Source: Littorina saxatilis (taxonomy: Eukaryota; Mollusca; Gastropoda; Littorinimorpha; Littorinidae). Taken from it: a DNA stretch of 64,000 nucleotides. The position numbers and the translations under genes were made by a program. The notes beneath the pieces are model-generated. The model worked only from the letters and a program-made list of their open reading frames with translations, made no database searches and was not told the DNA's origin. Location of the stretch: assembly GCF_037325665.1 (NCBI RefSeq), contig NC_090250.1, positions 25,185,146 to 25,249,145 on the forward strand, read 5' to 3'. Positions 1 to 11,226 of this stretch are shown piece by piece; the first letter of the stretch is position 1; each line of letters opens with the position of its first letter.

Positions 1-732
1 ATTCGTCTATTGTCTCCTCCTCCTCCCCCACCCTCTCTTCCTCTTCCTCCTCCTCATCGTAGTTAATGCCGTCGTCCTCACTGCCAACAGAACAGCAAAA
101 CTGAGCATTATTGTCATCCTTATTCCGTTCCTCCTCCTACGCCTCTTCTTCAGACACGGGATTCTGAAACTCTATTTTTACTGAAAGCACAAATAGTGAC
201 CAATGCTGTGGTTTACACCTACTTTTAGTGCTGATTTTGAGTTATAAAAACACACAAACTCTTCAGCTGGGGCTTGTAACTTTACAAAACAATCGTAAGT
301 TTACGTACAAGTCTCTTGCCCCTTCTTCTTCTTTTCAAATAAAACACAGCACAGTACAGTGAAATATTCCATAACGACCCCTCCTAATAACGACACCCCC
401 GTTTACCGACCGATTTTGTTTAGCTTTACTGTACTGTATTTGAGCACGTGTATAAAAGTGGAACCTCACATAACGACCCCCCCCTGATAACGACATCCCA
501 GTTTTTCCGACCGATTTTTTTTAGCTTTACTGTACTGATTACAGCACGTGTTTGACAGCGGAACTTCCAGTAACGACCCTTCCTAATAAAGATATCCCCG
601 TTTTCCCACCGATATTTTTGTTTAGCTGTACTGCATGTATACTGTATCATATATAAGTTACTGTACTCAGGGACCTATATTTAGAATATAGGTCTATGCT
701 ACTAAAGGTACTGTACTAGAAAGAGCACTGAC
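1..732 (-). other. Intron 2 of CLCA-like gene (partial), no exon seen
   Basis: This stretch lies downstream of CLCA exon 2 on the minus strand. I looked for the next expected block of the family, the zinc-metalloprotease-like HEWAH segment that follows the GPYDK region, and did not find it. The left 60 bases are a pyrimidine-rich CT tract. A tandem repeat occupies about 364-650. The remainder shows no recognisable coding signal. Confidence 0.5.
364..650. repeat. About three tandem copies of a ~98 bp repeat
   Basis: Each unit contains the phrase TAACGACCC, a second ACGACA block, then GACCGATTTT and TTTAGCTTTACTGTACTG. Units begin near 373, 470 and 570 and diverge from one another by several substitutions. 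The repeat lies in an intron of the CLCA-like gene. The GTGGAACCTC phrase between units resembles the end of the CAGTGGAACC element at 57317-57747, so the array may derive from a related element. Confidence 0.6.
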
Positions 733-1000
733 TTTGTCATAGGGCCCAGACTGGGCAGCCAGAGTGTCGTTGAGCAAATACTGGGGCGTCAGATGAATGA
801 AGAGACCCAGCTCTCCACAGGGGGTTGTGCGGACAGTGAACGGTGCATCCCCCGCCCCTTGACCGGCCTGGTCAGCGGGGACAGGTCCCACTGTCACGTC
901 GCTCTTGTCCACTTGCTGCCAGGTAGGGGCCAGGTGTTCAGCTTGGTCTGACCACGAGTCTGGGATCAGGATGTGGACATCCTCGAAATACGCTCGTTGC
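733..1000 (-). CDS. CLCA-like protein, coding exon 2
   Basis: The exon encodes about 89 residues with the order AYFEDVHILIPDSW, then PFTVRTTPCGELGLFIHLTP, then GPYDK. From memory of the calcium-activated chloride channel regulator family, human CLCA1 has FYFKNVAILIPETW, a CGEKGERIHLTPDF block and GPQGK at the same places and spacing, so the match is by ordered motifs. The splice acceptor is a CAG just before base 1000 (minus strand), and the donor is GT at 732-731 directly after the GAC AAA codons. It joins exon 1 in phase 2. CLCA proteins are secreted or membrane-tethered, self-cleaving metalloproteases that modulate chloride channels. The catalytic HExxH motif would be in the next exon, outside the window. 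Confidence 0.8.
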
Positions 1001-1093
1001 CTGGTACGGGGTAGAACGGGGGAGAGTTTCGTTGATGGTTTTGTAGTTTGGGTGGTTTGTGAGTGATTGAGTGAACTTGATGAGTGAGATATT

Positions 1094-1100
1094 TGTGTGT

Positions 1101-1164
<64 letters not shown>
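1094..1164. repeat. (TG)n microsatellite in CLCA intron 1
   Basis: About 70 bases of nearly pure TG lie within the intron between the two CLCA exons. There is one GTAT interruption near the left end. The open frames reading HTHTHT here are artefacts of the repeat. Confidence 0.95.
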
Positions 1165-1167
<3 letters not shown>

Positions 1168-1535
1168 TCATATCAACATATTATGATTCACCCTATCGGT
1201 GATTGAAACTCAAGAATACATAAAATGTATACGTAAGCTGTATGTTTCATGTTGAAAAAGTGTCTTTCTCATCGCCTATAAACTTATGCTCAATGCTCTC
1301 GGGTACTCTCGTTTTTAATTCTGCTAACTATAATTATAATGTTTAACATTCACAATTAGAAAAATTAACAGTGAAAAACCCTTTTAATTATCATACTGAA
1401 ATAAAATAAAACAAATTATATAAAAAAACGACAAAAAAGGTGAGTTATTAGAACGTTAACAGTTTATCGGTTTCTTGATTTAGGAACTTTACAAGCAATC
1501 TATTTGTTTCGGAACATTATTTGACATGACCATAC

Positions 1536-1759
1536 CTGCTCATCTGGAACAGCAGCCTGGAAGCATTGACGAACACGTCCTTAATCCGCTGCACCAGTCT
1601 GGCATCCTCTCCAACCTCGTCGTCAATAGCAACCAGAAGTCGCTGATACCCGTTGTCACGCAGAAAAACTGTACCGCGACCGCAGGCGCCAACCAAAGCT
1701 GGTAGCGTTATTACTGCAACTATTACGGTTAGTGTCATGGCAGGATATCGCAAGGCCAT
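1536..1759 (-). CDS. CLCA-like protein, coding exon 1 with signal peptide
   Basis: The start at 1759-1757 has a strong context (A at -3, G at +4). Residues 1-27 form a hydrophobic signal peptide (TLTVIVAVITLPALVGA). The mature part, VFLRDNGYQRLLVAIDDEV followed by a stretch ending RIKDVFVNASRLLF, matches the CLCA N-terminus, where human CLCA1 has NNGYEGIVIAIDPNVPEDE then QIKDMVTQASLYLF. The donor is AG|GTATGG at 1535, and the split arginine codon is completed by exon 2. A second methionine at residue 8 would also leave a signal peptide, so the exact start is uncertain by seven residues. The gene is transcribed leftwards, away from the TRIM-NHL gene. Confidence 0.82.
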
Positions 1760-1975
1760 CGTGTGTTTTTTAGTTAAAAAAAATCCTTATTGCTTGCTCT
1801 GTTTTGTTTTATTTGTACAGTCGTAGTTCCGCCAATGCCAATGCAGGGTTCGAAAACAGTGCCCAGCTATCGAAAAAAAAAGAAAAACACAAGTAAGAAA
1901 CAAAATATTACTTTTGTGTGCTAACTTGTTGAACACTAGACCCAGTCTCGGTCACGGTAGAAGAAGACAGAGAGA
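1760..1975 (-). other. 5' flank of CLCA-like gene
   Basis: This is AT-rich single-copy-looking sequence between the CLCA start codon and the first CAAG-family repeat. It presumably contains the 5' UTR and perhaps the promoter. I see no clear TATA box or initiator that would fix a transcription start. Confidence 0.3.
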
Positions 1976-2844
1976 AACAAGTCGCGTAAGCCGAAATTAC
2001 AACATTTAGTCAAGCTGTCGAACTAACAGAATGAAACTGAACTCACTGCATTTTTACAGCAAGAGCGTATACTCGTAGCATCGTCAGTCCACCGCTCGAT
2101 GCAAAGGCAGTGAAATTGACAAGAAGAGCGGGGTAGTAGTTGCGCTGAGAAGGATTGCACGCTTTTCTCTATCTCTATTCTTTTTAACTTTCTGAGCGTG
2201 TTTTTAATCCAAACATATCACATCTATATGTTTTTGGAATCAGAAACCCACAAGGAATACGATGAAATTGTTTTTAAATCGATTTCGGAAATTTTATTTT
2301 AATAATAATTTTTATATTTTTAATTTTCAGAGCTTGTTTTTAATCCGAATATAACATATTTATATGTTTTTGGAATCAGAAAATGATGAAGAATAAGATA
2401 AACGTAAATTTGGATCGTTTTAAAAGCAATTTTTTTTTTACAATTTTCAGATTTTTAATGACCAAAGTCATCAATTAATTTTTAAGCCACCAAGCTGAAA
2501 TGCAATACCGAAGTCCGGCCTTCGTCGAAGATTGCTTTGCCAAAATTTCAATCAATTTGATTGAAAAATGAGGGTGTGACAGTGCCGCCTCAACTTTTAC
2601 AAAAAGCCGGATATGACGTCATCAAAGGTATTTATCGAAAAAAAAAAGGTCCGGGGATATCATTCCCAGGAACTCTCATGTCAAATTTCATAAAAGATCG
2701 GTCCAGTAGTTTGGTCTGAATCGCTCTATACACACACACAGACAGACAGACACACACACACACACACACACATACACCACAACCCTCGTCTCGATTCCCC
2801 CCTCTACGTTAAAACATTTAGTCAAAACTTGACTAAATGTAAAA
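1976..2844 (-). mobile_element. CAAG-family repeat, single complete unit
   Basis: Read on the minus strand, the unit starts with T-rich sequence and the palindrome ATTTAGTCAAGTTTTGACTAAAT. It continues with a GTGTATG(TG)n tract, then the AGATCGGTCCAGTAGTTT-type core in reverse complement, a perfect CRE (TGACGTCA, 2614), two related copies of a TATGTTTTTGGAATCAG block, and ends with the small hairpin CGCCTTACGCG-like sequence followed by ACTTGTT. No protein is encoded and no long target duplication is visible. Confidence 0.8.
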
Positions 2845-3562
2845 AGGACAACTAGGGTGACAAACTCAAGTACTCTTTACTCACTACCGAAAAAGTTCTG
2901 CAAAACAATGAGTAAATCACGCAAAATTAAGCACAGAACTGCCACTTTAAAGTTGTTTCCAAATCAGTCATCTTTACCACTGCTAATTCGTGCTTGTTTG
3001 TTGATAATGTCCAGATGGTGAGTGAATGACAAAGCGACGAAGAGAAAAACACACAAGCAAGCACTTGGTCAAGTTGACAAACTTGAGGACGTTCTTGTAC
3101 GCTGTCGAAACAATTCTACAAAACTCGTTCTGATCATCCAGACTGAATAGCGGCGGTACAGATCCGTGACTTAATTTTGATTCCAATGCGACTTCATCAC
3201 AACTTATGTTCACTGACAAACTGTGATTTATCTCATATCCTAATCAGTAATGCAACAACACGGAAATAACGTGTGGCCTTAGTCCTGTCTAAATGCAAAC
3301 TAACTGGTAGTGTTTGTGAAGACTGCACTGTTTATACCATATACACGCAAGAGCGAGGATGGCGTCGCTTAGCCTAATTCTTTCGTTTTATGAGCACAGA
3401 GAAGTTTAGAGATGACCGTTTGAGGTTCCGAACTCGAGATCAGGAGCCGAGGATGCACGCACGCAATTCAAATAAGTCCTCTGTCAAAAACTTTTTACGA
3501 AACGAAGACGATGACAATCTCATGTCAAAGGTCATAATGAACATGATGTAGAGGCAAAATCA
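2845..3562. other. Apparently single-copy DNA, possible 79-codon ORF
   Basis: This block lies between two CAAG units and has no obvious repeat. A minus-strand open frame at 2983-3219 reads with a fairly protein-like composition (for example LDDQNEFCRIVSTAYKNVL), but it matches no family I recognise and has no convincing splice context. I list it only as a possible exon or chance frame. Confidence 0.25.
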
Positions 3563-4353
3563 AACAAGTCGCGTAAGGCGAAATTACAACATTTAGTCAA
3601 GCTGTCGAACTAACAGATTGAAACTGAACTCACTGCATTTTTACAGCAAGAGCGTATACTCGTAGCATCGTCAGTCCACCGCTCGATGCAAAGGCAGTGA
3701 AATTGACAAGAAGAGCGGGGTAGTAGTTGCGCTGAGCAGGATAGCACGCTTTTCTTTCTTTCTATTCTTTTTAACTTTCTGAGCGTGTTTTTAATCCAAA
3801 CATATCACATCTATATGTTTTTGGAATCAGAAACCCACAAGGAATAAGATGAAATTGTTTTTAAATCGATTTCGGAAATTTTATTTTAATAATAATTTTT
3901 ATATTTTTAATTTTCAGAGCTTGTTTTTAATCCGAATATAACATATTTATATGTTTTTGGAATCAGAAAATGATGAAGAATAAGATGAACGTAAATTTGG
4001 ATCGTTTTAAAAACAAATTATATTTTTTACAATTTTCAGATTTTTAATGACCAAAGTCATTGATTAATTTTCAAGCCACCAAGCTGAAATGCAATACCGA
4101 AGTCCGGCCTTCGTCGAAGATTGCTTGGCCAAAATTTCAATCAATTTGATTGAAAAATGAGGGTGTGACAGAACCGCCTCAACTTTTACAAAAAGCCGGA
4201 TATGACGTCATCAAAGGTATTTATCGAAAAAAAGAAAAAAACCTCCGGGGATATCATTCCCAGGAACTCTCATGTCAAATTTCATAAAGATCGGTCCAGT
4301 AGTTTGGTCTGAATCGCTCTACACACACACACGCACAGACACACAGACACACA

Positions 4354-4420
<67 letters not shown>

Positions 4421-4487
4421 CACGACCCTCGTCTCGATTCCCCCTCTACGTTAAAACATTCAGTCAAAACTTGACTAAATGTAAAAA
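3563..4487 (-). mobile_element. CAAG-family repeat, complete unit with long CA tract
   Basis: The unit has the same order of parts as the one at 1976-2844 and is closely similar to it. Its simple-sequence tract (4321-4415 as CA on the plus strand) is longer. The palindrome at its right end is ATTCAGTCAAAACTTGACTAAAT, with one mismatch. The left edge of the duplicated segment of this window (base 4474) falls inside its right end. Confidence 0.8.
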
Positions 4488-5101
4488 CAAGAATGGTAGG
4501 TCATTGGAACGTTCATTATTGACAAAACAAAACGTTACATTTACAAGTACGTCGACCCACAGGTCTTTGAAGCAGACAGACGGACAACCACTTATGAAAC
4601 AGATGAAGAACTTATCTCCAGAGAGTGTGGCTCGCTTGCAAAATTCCGACGATGTAGACTGATGCAGGCCGCGTCGCGGAATATTGTGCACGAAGTAGTG
4701 GTGTAACTGACACAGAAAGTTTGGAATTGTGTGTCCGTGCGCTCATCCTTGCTGATCTCGTCACGGTTCGAGATTTTTATTCGGCGCCTCCACAACTTCT
4801 CTTACAATAGCATCTTGGCGTTGTATTTCATCGCAAGGGTGGGAAAACGGCTGGAGAACACACCCGAAATGAAGTGACCAGTAAATTCTATCGCTTTCTT
4901 CACGAGGGGTGCTGAGGGCACTTCGACCCGCCTACGAGTTGGGTGGATGGTACCCGAGAGAATGGCTTAAGCCTGCAGAACACAGTGACACACTTGACGG
5001 ATGACCCTGTGTGATTATTTGGTACTCACTTGAGGAAGGTCGTGACGTTATACACGTACTTGGTAATCTAAACTGAGGTACAGCCACCCCCTCCCCCTCC
5101 C
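4488..5101. other. Single-copy-looking block, no gene recognised
   Basis: The block separates CAAG-family copies and recurs only in the second haplotype at 24193-24792. Short open frames exist on both strands (for example 4471-4662 plus), but none has a recognisable motif or splice context. I see nothing functional in it. Confidence 0.4.
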
Positions 5102-5415
5102 CAAACTCATTAATTAAATTTTAAGCCTCCAAGCTGAAATGCAATACCAATGTCCGGGCTTCGTCGAAGATTACTTGACCAAAATTTCAACCAATTTGGT
5201 TGAAAAATGAGAGCGTGACAGTGCCTCCTCAACTTTAACGAAAAGCCGGATATGACGTCATCAAAGAAATTTATAAAAAAAAAATGAAAAAGATGTCTGG
5301 AGGTACCATACTCAGGATCTCTCATGTCAAGTTTCATGAAGATCGGTCCAGTAGTTTTCTCTGAATCGCTCTACACACAGACACAGACACAGACACATAC
5401 ACCACGACTAAATGT
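5102..5415 (-). mobile_element. CAAG-family fragment (palindrome-side part)
   Basis: The fragment holds only the palindrome-proximal part of the family: the GCAATACC block, the CRE (TGACGTCA, 5253), the GATCGGTCCAGTAGTTT core and a short CA tract. It ends in a shortened GACTAAATGT and abuts the next unit directly, giving a head-to-tail junction. Confidence 0.75.
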
Positions 5416-6092
5416 AACAAGTCGCGTAAGGCGAAATAACAACATTTAGTCAAGCTGTCGAACTCACAGAATGAAACTGAACGCACTGCATTTTTTTGTT
5501 ACCAAGACCGCATACTCGTAGTTTCGTCAGTCCACCGCTCGTGGCAAAGGCAGTGAAATCGACAAGCCAGAATAGTGCGGTAATGGTCGCGCTGAGCAGG
5601 ATAACACGCTTTTCTGTATCTCTATTCTTTTTAGCGTACTGAGTATGTTTTTAATCTAAACATATCATATCTATATGTTTTTGGAATCAGGGACCGACAA
5701 GGAATAAGATGAAATTGTTTTTAAATCGATTTCGGACAATTAATTTTAATAATAATTTTCATATTTTTAATTTTCAGAGCTTGTTTGTAATCCAAATATA
5801 ACATATGAATATGTTTTTGGAATCAGAAAATGACGAAGAATAAGATGAAATTGTGTTTGGATCGTTTAAAAAAAAAAATTTTTTATGACAAGTTTCCGAT
5901 TTTTAATGACCATTCAATTTGATTGAAAAATGACGGTGTGACAGCTAGTGCCGCCTCAACTTTTACAAAAAGCCGGATATGACGTCATCAAAGGTATTTA
6001 TCGAAAAAAAGAAAAAAACGTCCGGGGATATCATTCCCAGGAACTCTCATGTCAAATTTCATAAAGATCGGTCCAGTAGTTTAGTCTGAATC

Positions 6093-6131
<39 letters not shown>

Positions 6132-6746
6132 CACGACCCTGGTCTCGATTCCCCCTCAGGGCCGGACTAGGGGAGGGGTTACAGGGGTTGCGCAACCCCC
6201 CCCCCCCCCCTGATGTACGTCCCAAACGCATTTTTTGTGTGTGGGGGGGAGGGAGGGGGCACGTTGCATCTGGATCAATTCTTCTTCATTGCCTATACAG
6301 CTTGCTGTCGAATTTACCTTTTTCGTTCAAGGAGAGGCTTCCTTTCCCTCCAGAAACATCAAACAAGTCGCGTAAGGCAAAAATACAACATTTAGTCAAG
6401 CTCAGTCGAACTCACAAAATGAAACTGAACGCAAAGCATTTTTTTCCGCAAGACCGTACACTCGTAGCATCGTCTGTCCACCGCTCTTGGCAAAGGCAGT
6501 GAAATTAACAATACAGAAAAGCGCGGTAGCGGTTGCGCTGAGGAGGATAGCCCGCTTTTCTATATATCTCTATTCTTTTTAACTCTCTGAACGTGTTTTT
6601 ACATCTATATGCTTCGCCCCCTGGACCCCCACCAAGGGGCTTCGCCCCCTGAACCCCCACCTGTAACCCCCCTCTAGTACTTACCTAGTCCGGCCCTGCC
6701 TCTCTATGTTAAAACATTTAGTCAAAACTTGACTAAATGTAAAAAC
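5416..6746 (-). mobile_element. CAAG-family unit interrupted by an inverted-repeat element
   Basis: The unit runs from the AACAAGTCGCG end at 5416 to the palindrome at 6720-6745. It is split by the CAGGGCCGG element at 6157-6698. It carries the CRE at 5970 and lacks the GCAATACC block through an internal deletion of about 100 bp near 5905-5925. Confidence 0.75.
6157..6698. mobile_element. hAT-like element with CAGGGCCGGACTAGG ends
   Basis: The left end CAGGGCCGGACTAGG and right end CCTAGTCCGGCCCTG are perfect inverted repeats of 15 bases. The interior includes a poly-C run, GC hairpins of the form GGGGCTTCGCCCC, and a truncated CAAG-family piece (about 6362-6600). No transposase is present. 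CAG...CTG ends suggest the hAT superfamily, but I could not see a clean 8 bp target duplication. The second copy is at 25849-26386. Confidence 0.65.
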
Positions 6747-6930
6747 GTTCAGCTTCAAGGGGGCTTCGCCCCCTTGCAACCCCCACCAAGGGGGCTTCGC
6801 CCCCTGGACCCCCACCAAGGGGCTTCGCCCCCCGGCTGAACCCCCATCTATAACCCCCCTCTAGTACTTACCTAGTCCGGCCCTGCCCCTCTATGTTAAA
6901 ACATTTAATCAAAACTTTACTAAATGTAAA
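6747..6930. mobile_element. Partial second copy of the CAGGGCCGG element end plus CAAG end
   Basis: Bases 6747-6890 repeat the GC-hairpin right half of the preceding element (GGGGGCTTCGCCCCC three times, then CCTAGTCCGGCCCTG). A degenerate CAAG-family palindrome follows (6895-6928). This looks like a local tandem duplication of the right part of the 5416-6746 composite. Confidence 0.6.
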
Positions 6931-7721
6931 AAGCAGGTCAAAAGGGAAGGGTCTTAGAACAGGAGTCAGACAAGGGTCAGGGGGCTTGGTGGTGGTGGGG
7001 GCCGGGGTAAATGGGGGAAGGGGAACCGGCCACTGTAAATAGTGTAGATACATGTACTTGTCCTGTGAGTTATGGTTCAGTGTACTTGTCCGGTATCGGC
7101 CTATATCCTTGAATCGATCTTACAGGACGGAAATGTAAGGTCAGGCTTGCGGCAATCGATACAAAACAGACTAAAAACCACGCCTCCCCGCCCCCTTCTC
7201 ACTTATAACTGACCAACACTTCTATGATAGGAGCGTCGAATCGCACAGGCGGGATTCGCACACACAAACACACAATCACCCACCCCTTCCCGGCTCAAGC
7301 CCCTCTCACTTAATAAACTATAATGGTTATCAGAAAAGGAACGAGAGACTGCAGGTGAGAAGAACAAGAGCAAGATAACAAAGATGAAAATGTTCTCACC
7401 AAAAACACAAACATTGGGGGCCTACAATAAAAATACGAAAATAAAATGAAATCGTATTTTTTTGTTCGAGTTTTCGATGAGTACATTTTCATTGTTATCT
7501 TTTTGTTGTTGTTGTTATAATGATTATGTCACTGACTGTCCCTCCCCCCCTCCCCCCACCCCACCCCACCCCCCATAAAAGAGGAAAACAAATTAAATGA
7601 TTTTATGCTGGACACGTTTGCTGTCATATAATAATCTTGTTTATAGTCTAAAGAGCCTATAACTAACTATAGCATTACATAACCCAGTTGAACATACATG
7701 TACATCGTCAATAGCTTCCCG
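6931..7721. other. Single-copy-looking intergenic DNA
   Basis: The stretch includes purine-rich, GT-rich and C-rich low-complexity pieces and a GTT repeat near 7503. No coding exon or RNA gene is seen. In the second haplotype a 1.13 kb insertion lies after the base corresponding to 7640. Confidence 0.4.
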
Positions 7722-7801
7722 TTTTTACATTTAGTCAAGTTATGACTAAATGTTTTAACATCGAGGGGGGAATCGAGACGAGGGTCGTGGTGTATGTGTG
7801 T

Positions 7802-7852
<51 letters not shown>

Positions 7853-8422
7853 CGTGTAGAGCGATTCAGACCAAACTACTGGACCGATCTTTATGAAATT
7901 TGACATGAAAGTTCCTGGGTATGATATCCCCATACGTTTTTTTCATTTTTTTGATAAATGTCTTTGATGACGTCATATCCGGCTTTTCGTGAAAGTTGAG
8001 GCGGCACTGTCACGCCCTCATTTTTTAACCAAATTGGTTGAAATTTTGGTCAAGTATTGTTCGACGAAGCCCGGACTTCGGTATTGCATTTCAGCTTGGT
8101 GGCTTAAAAATTAATTAATGATTTTGGTCATTAAAAATCTGAAAATTGTAAAAAACATATTTCTTTTATAAAACGATCCAAATTTACGTTCATCTTATTC
8201 TCCATCATTTTCTGATTCCAAAAACATATAAATATGTTATATTTGGATTAAAAACAAGCTCTGAAAATTAAATATATAAAAATTATTATCAAAATTAAAT
8301 TGTCGAAATCAATTTATAAACACTTTCATCTTATTCCTTGTCGGTTCCTGATTCCAAAAACATATAGATATGATATGTTTGGATTAAAAACACGCTCAGA
8401 AAGTTAAAACGAAGAGAGGTAC

Positions 8423-9285
8423 AGACAAGTCGCGTAAGGCGAAAATACAATATTTAGTCAAGTAGCTGTCGAACTCACAGAATGAAACTGAACGCAACGC
8501 CATTTTACTCGTAGTATCGTCAGGCCACCGCTCATGGCAAAGGCAGTGAAATTGACAAGAAGAGCGGGGTAGTAGTTGCGCTAAGAAGGATAGCACGCTT
8601 TTCTGTACCTCTCTTTGTTTTAACTTTCTGAGCGTGTTTTTAATCCAAACATATCATATCTATATGTTTTTGGAATCAGGAACCGACAAGGAATAAGATG
8701 AAAGTGTTTTTAAATTGATTTGGACAATTTAATTTTGATAATAATTTTTATATATTTAATTTTCAGAGCTTGTTTTTAATCCGAATATAACATAATTATA
8801 TGTTTTTGGAATCAGCAAATGATGGAAAATAAGATAAACGTAAATTTGGATCGTTTTATAAATTTTTATTTTTTTTTACAATTTTCCGATTTTTAATGAC
8901 CAAAGTCATTAATTAATTTTTAAGCCACCAAGCTGAAATGCAATACCGAACCCCGGGCTTCGTCGAAGATTACTTGACCAAAATTTCAACCAATTTGGTT
9001 GAAAAATGAGGGCGTGACAGTGCCGCCTCAACTTTCACGAAAAGCCGGATATGACGTCATCAAAGACATTTATCAAAAAAATGAAAAAAACGTTCGGGGA
9101 TTTCATACCCAGGAACTCTCATGTCAAATTTCATAAAGATCGGTCCAGTAGTTTAGTCTGAATCGCTCTACACACACACACAGACACACAGACACACAGA
9201 CACACACACACACATACACCACGACCCTCGTCTCGATTCCCCCCTCTACGTTAAAATATTTAGTCAAAACTTGACTAAATATAAA
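8423..9285 (-). mobile_element. CAAG-family unit nested in another unit, opposite orientation
   Basis: The host unit reads GAGGTACAG before it and GCGTGCTATC after it. In uninterrupted units these are joined by AAAA. The insertion therefore lies in a run of A (T on the strand on which the element reads 5' to 3') with no more than about 2 bp duplicated. This is one of the clearest views of the insertion preference of the family. Confidence 0.75.
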
Positions 9286-9791
9286 AAGCGTGCTATCGTT
9301 CTCAGCGCAACTACTACCCCGCTCTTCTTGTCAATTTCACTGCCTTTGCCGTGAGCGGTGGACTGACGATGTTACGAGTATACGGTCTTGCTGCGTTGCA
9401 TTGCGTTTAGTTTCATTCTGTGAGTTCGACAGCTACTTGACTAAATGTTGTATTTTCGCCTTACGTGACTTGTTACATTTAGTCAAGTTTTGACTAAATG
9501 TTTTAACATAGAGGGGGAATCGAGACGAGGGTCGTGGTGTATGTGTGTGTGTGTGTGTGTGTGTGTCTGTGCGTGTGTGTGTGTGTGTGTGTGTAGAGCG
9601 ATTCAGAGTAAACTACTGGACCGATCTTTATGAAATTGTACATGAGAGTTCCTGGGTATGATATCCCCAGATGTTTAGTTTTTATATTTAGTCAAGTTTT
9701 GACTAAATATTTTAACATCGAGGGGGAATCGAAACGAGGGTCGTGGTGTATGTGCGTGTGTCTGTGTGTGTGTGTGTGTGTCTGTGTGTGT

Positions 9792-9825
<34 letters not shown>

Positions 9826-10588
9826 CTGTGTGTGTGTGTAGAGCGATTCAGACTAAACTACTGGACCGATCTTTATGAAATTTGACATGAGAGTTCCTGG
9901 GTATGAAATCCCCGAACGTTTTTTTTCATTTTTTTGATAAATGTCTTTGATGACGTCATATCCGGCTTTTCGTGAAAGTTGAGGCGGCACTGTCACGCCC
10001 TCATTTTTTAACCAAATTGGTTGAAATTTTGGTCAAGTACTCTTCGACGAAGCCCGGGGTTCGGTATTGCATTTCAGCTTGGTGGCTTAAAAATTAATTA
10101 ATGACTTTGGTCATTAAAAATCTGAAAATTGTAAAATAAAATAAAAATTTATAAAACGATCCAAATTTACGTTTATCTTATTCTCCATCATTTGCGGATT
10201 CCAAAAACATATAAATATGTTATATTCGGATTAAAAACAAGCTCTGAAAATTAAATATATAAAAATTACTATCAAAATTTTTTTTCGAAATCAATTTAAA
10301 AACACTTTCATCTTATTCCTTGTCGGTTCCTGATTCCAAAAATATATAGATATGATATGTTTGGATTAAAAACACGCTCAGAAAGTTAAAACGAAGAGAG
10401 GTACAGAAAAGCGTGCTATGCAGCATAGCGTAACCACTACCCCGCTCTTCTTGTCAATTTCACTGCCTATGCCGTGAGCGGTGGACCACGAGTATACGGT
10501 CTTGCTGCGTTGCATTGCGTTCAGTTTCATTCTGTGAGTTCGACAGCTACTTGACTAAATATTGTATTTTCGCCTTACGCGACTTGTT

Positions 10589-11195
10589 CATTCTTGTTAT
10601 AAATGTCTTTGATGACGTCATATCAGGCTTTTTGTAAAAGTTGAGGCGGCTCTTTCACACCCTCATTTTGCAATAAAATTGATTGACATTTTGGCCAAGC
10701 AATCTTCGACGAAGGCCGGACTTTGGTATTGCATTTCAGCTTGGAGGCTTAAACATTAGTTGATGACTTTGGTCATTAAAGATCTGAAAATTGTAATTAA
10801 AATTATTTATTTATAAAACGATCCAAAATTACGTTCAGCTTATTCTTCATCATTTTCTGATTCCAAAAACATATAATTATTTTTTTTATTTTATTTTTTT
10901 TATTTACGAGGATTTATATCGCGCACGTATCTCACCACACAAGGCGACTCAAGGCGCATGTTACCTATTAATGCCGTGTGAGATGGAATTTTTTACACAA
11001 TATATCACGCATTCACATCGGCCAGTAGATCGACTGCCTTTAGGCGCTGCATCCACCTTTCACGGCCTATTATTCCAGGTCACACGGGTATTTTGGTGGA
11101 CATTTTTATCTACGCCTATACAATTTTGCCAGGAAAGACCCTTTTGTCAATCGTGGGATCTTTAACGTGCACATCCCAATGTAGTGTACACGAAG

Positions 11196-11226
<31 letters not shown>

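Noticed and set aside
1080-1164. CRISPR-like or other spaced repeat arrays
   Set aside because: All regular repeats here are microsatellites or element arrays. No short repeats with unique spacers of constant length were seen.
2983-3219. A host gene on the minus strand between two CAAG units
   Set aside because: Composition is protein-like, but there is no recognisable motif, no clear splice context and no link to the CLCA start at 1759. It is kept only as a low-confidence note.
4272-4454. Frames rich in HTHTHT or CVCVCV
   Set aside because: These are translations of CA/TG microsatellites.
9290-9493. Recurring 60-100 codon frames with CVALRSVSFCEFDSYLTKC in CAAG units
   Set aside because: They run through the 3' hairpin and the next unit's palindrome, differ by frame between units, and match no protein. 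They are by-products of the repeat.
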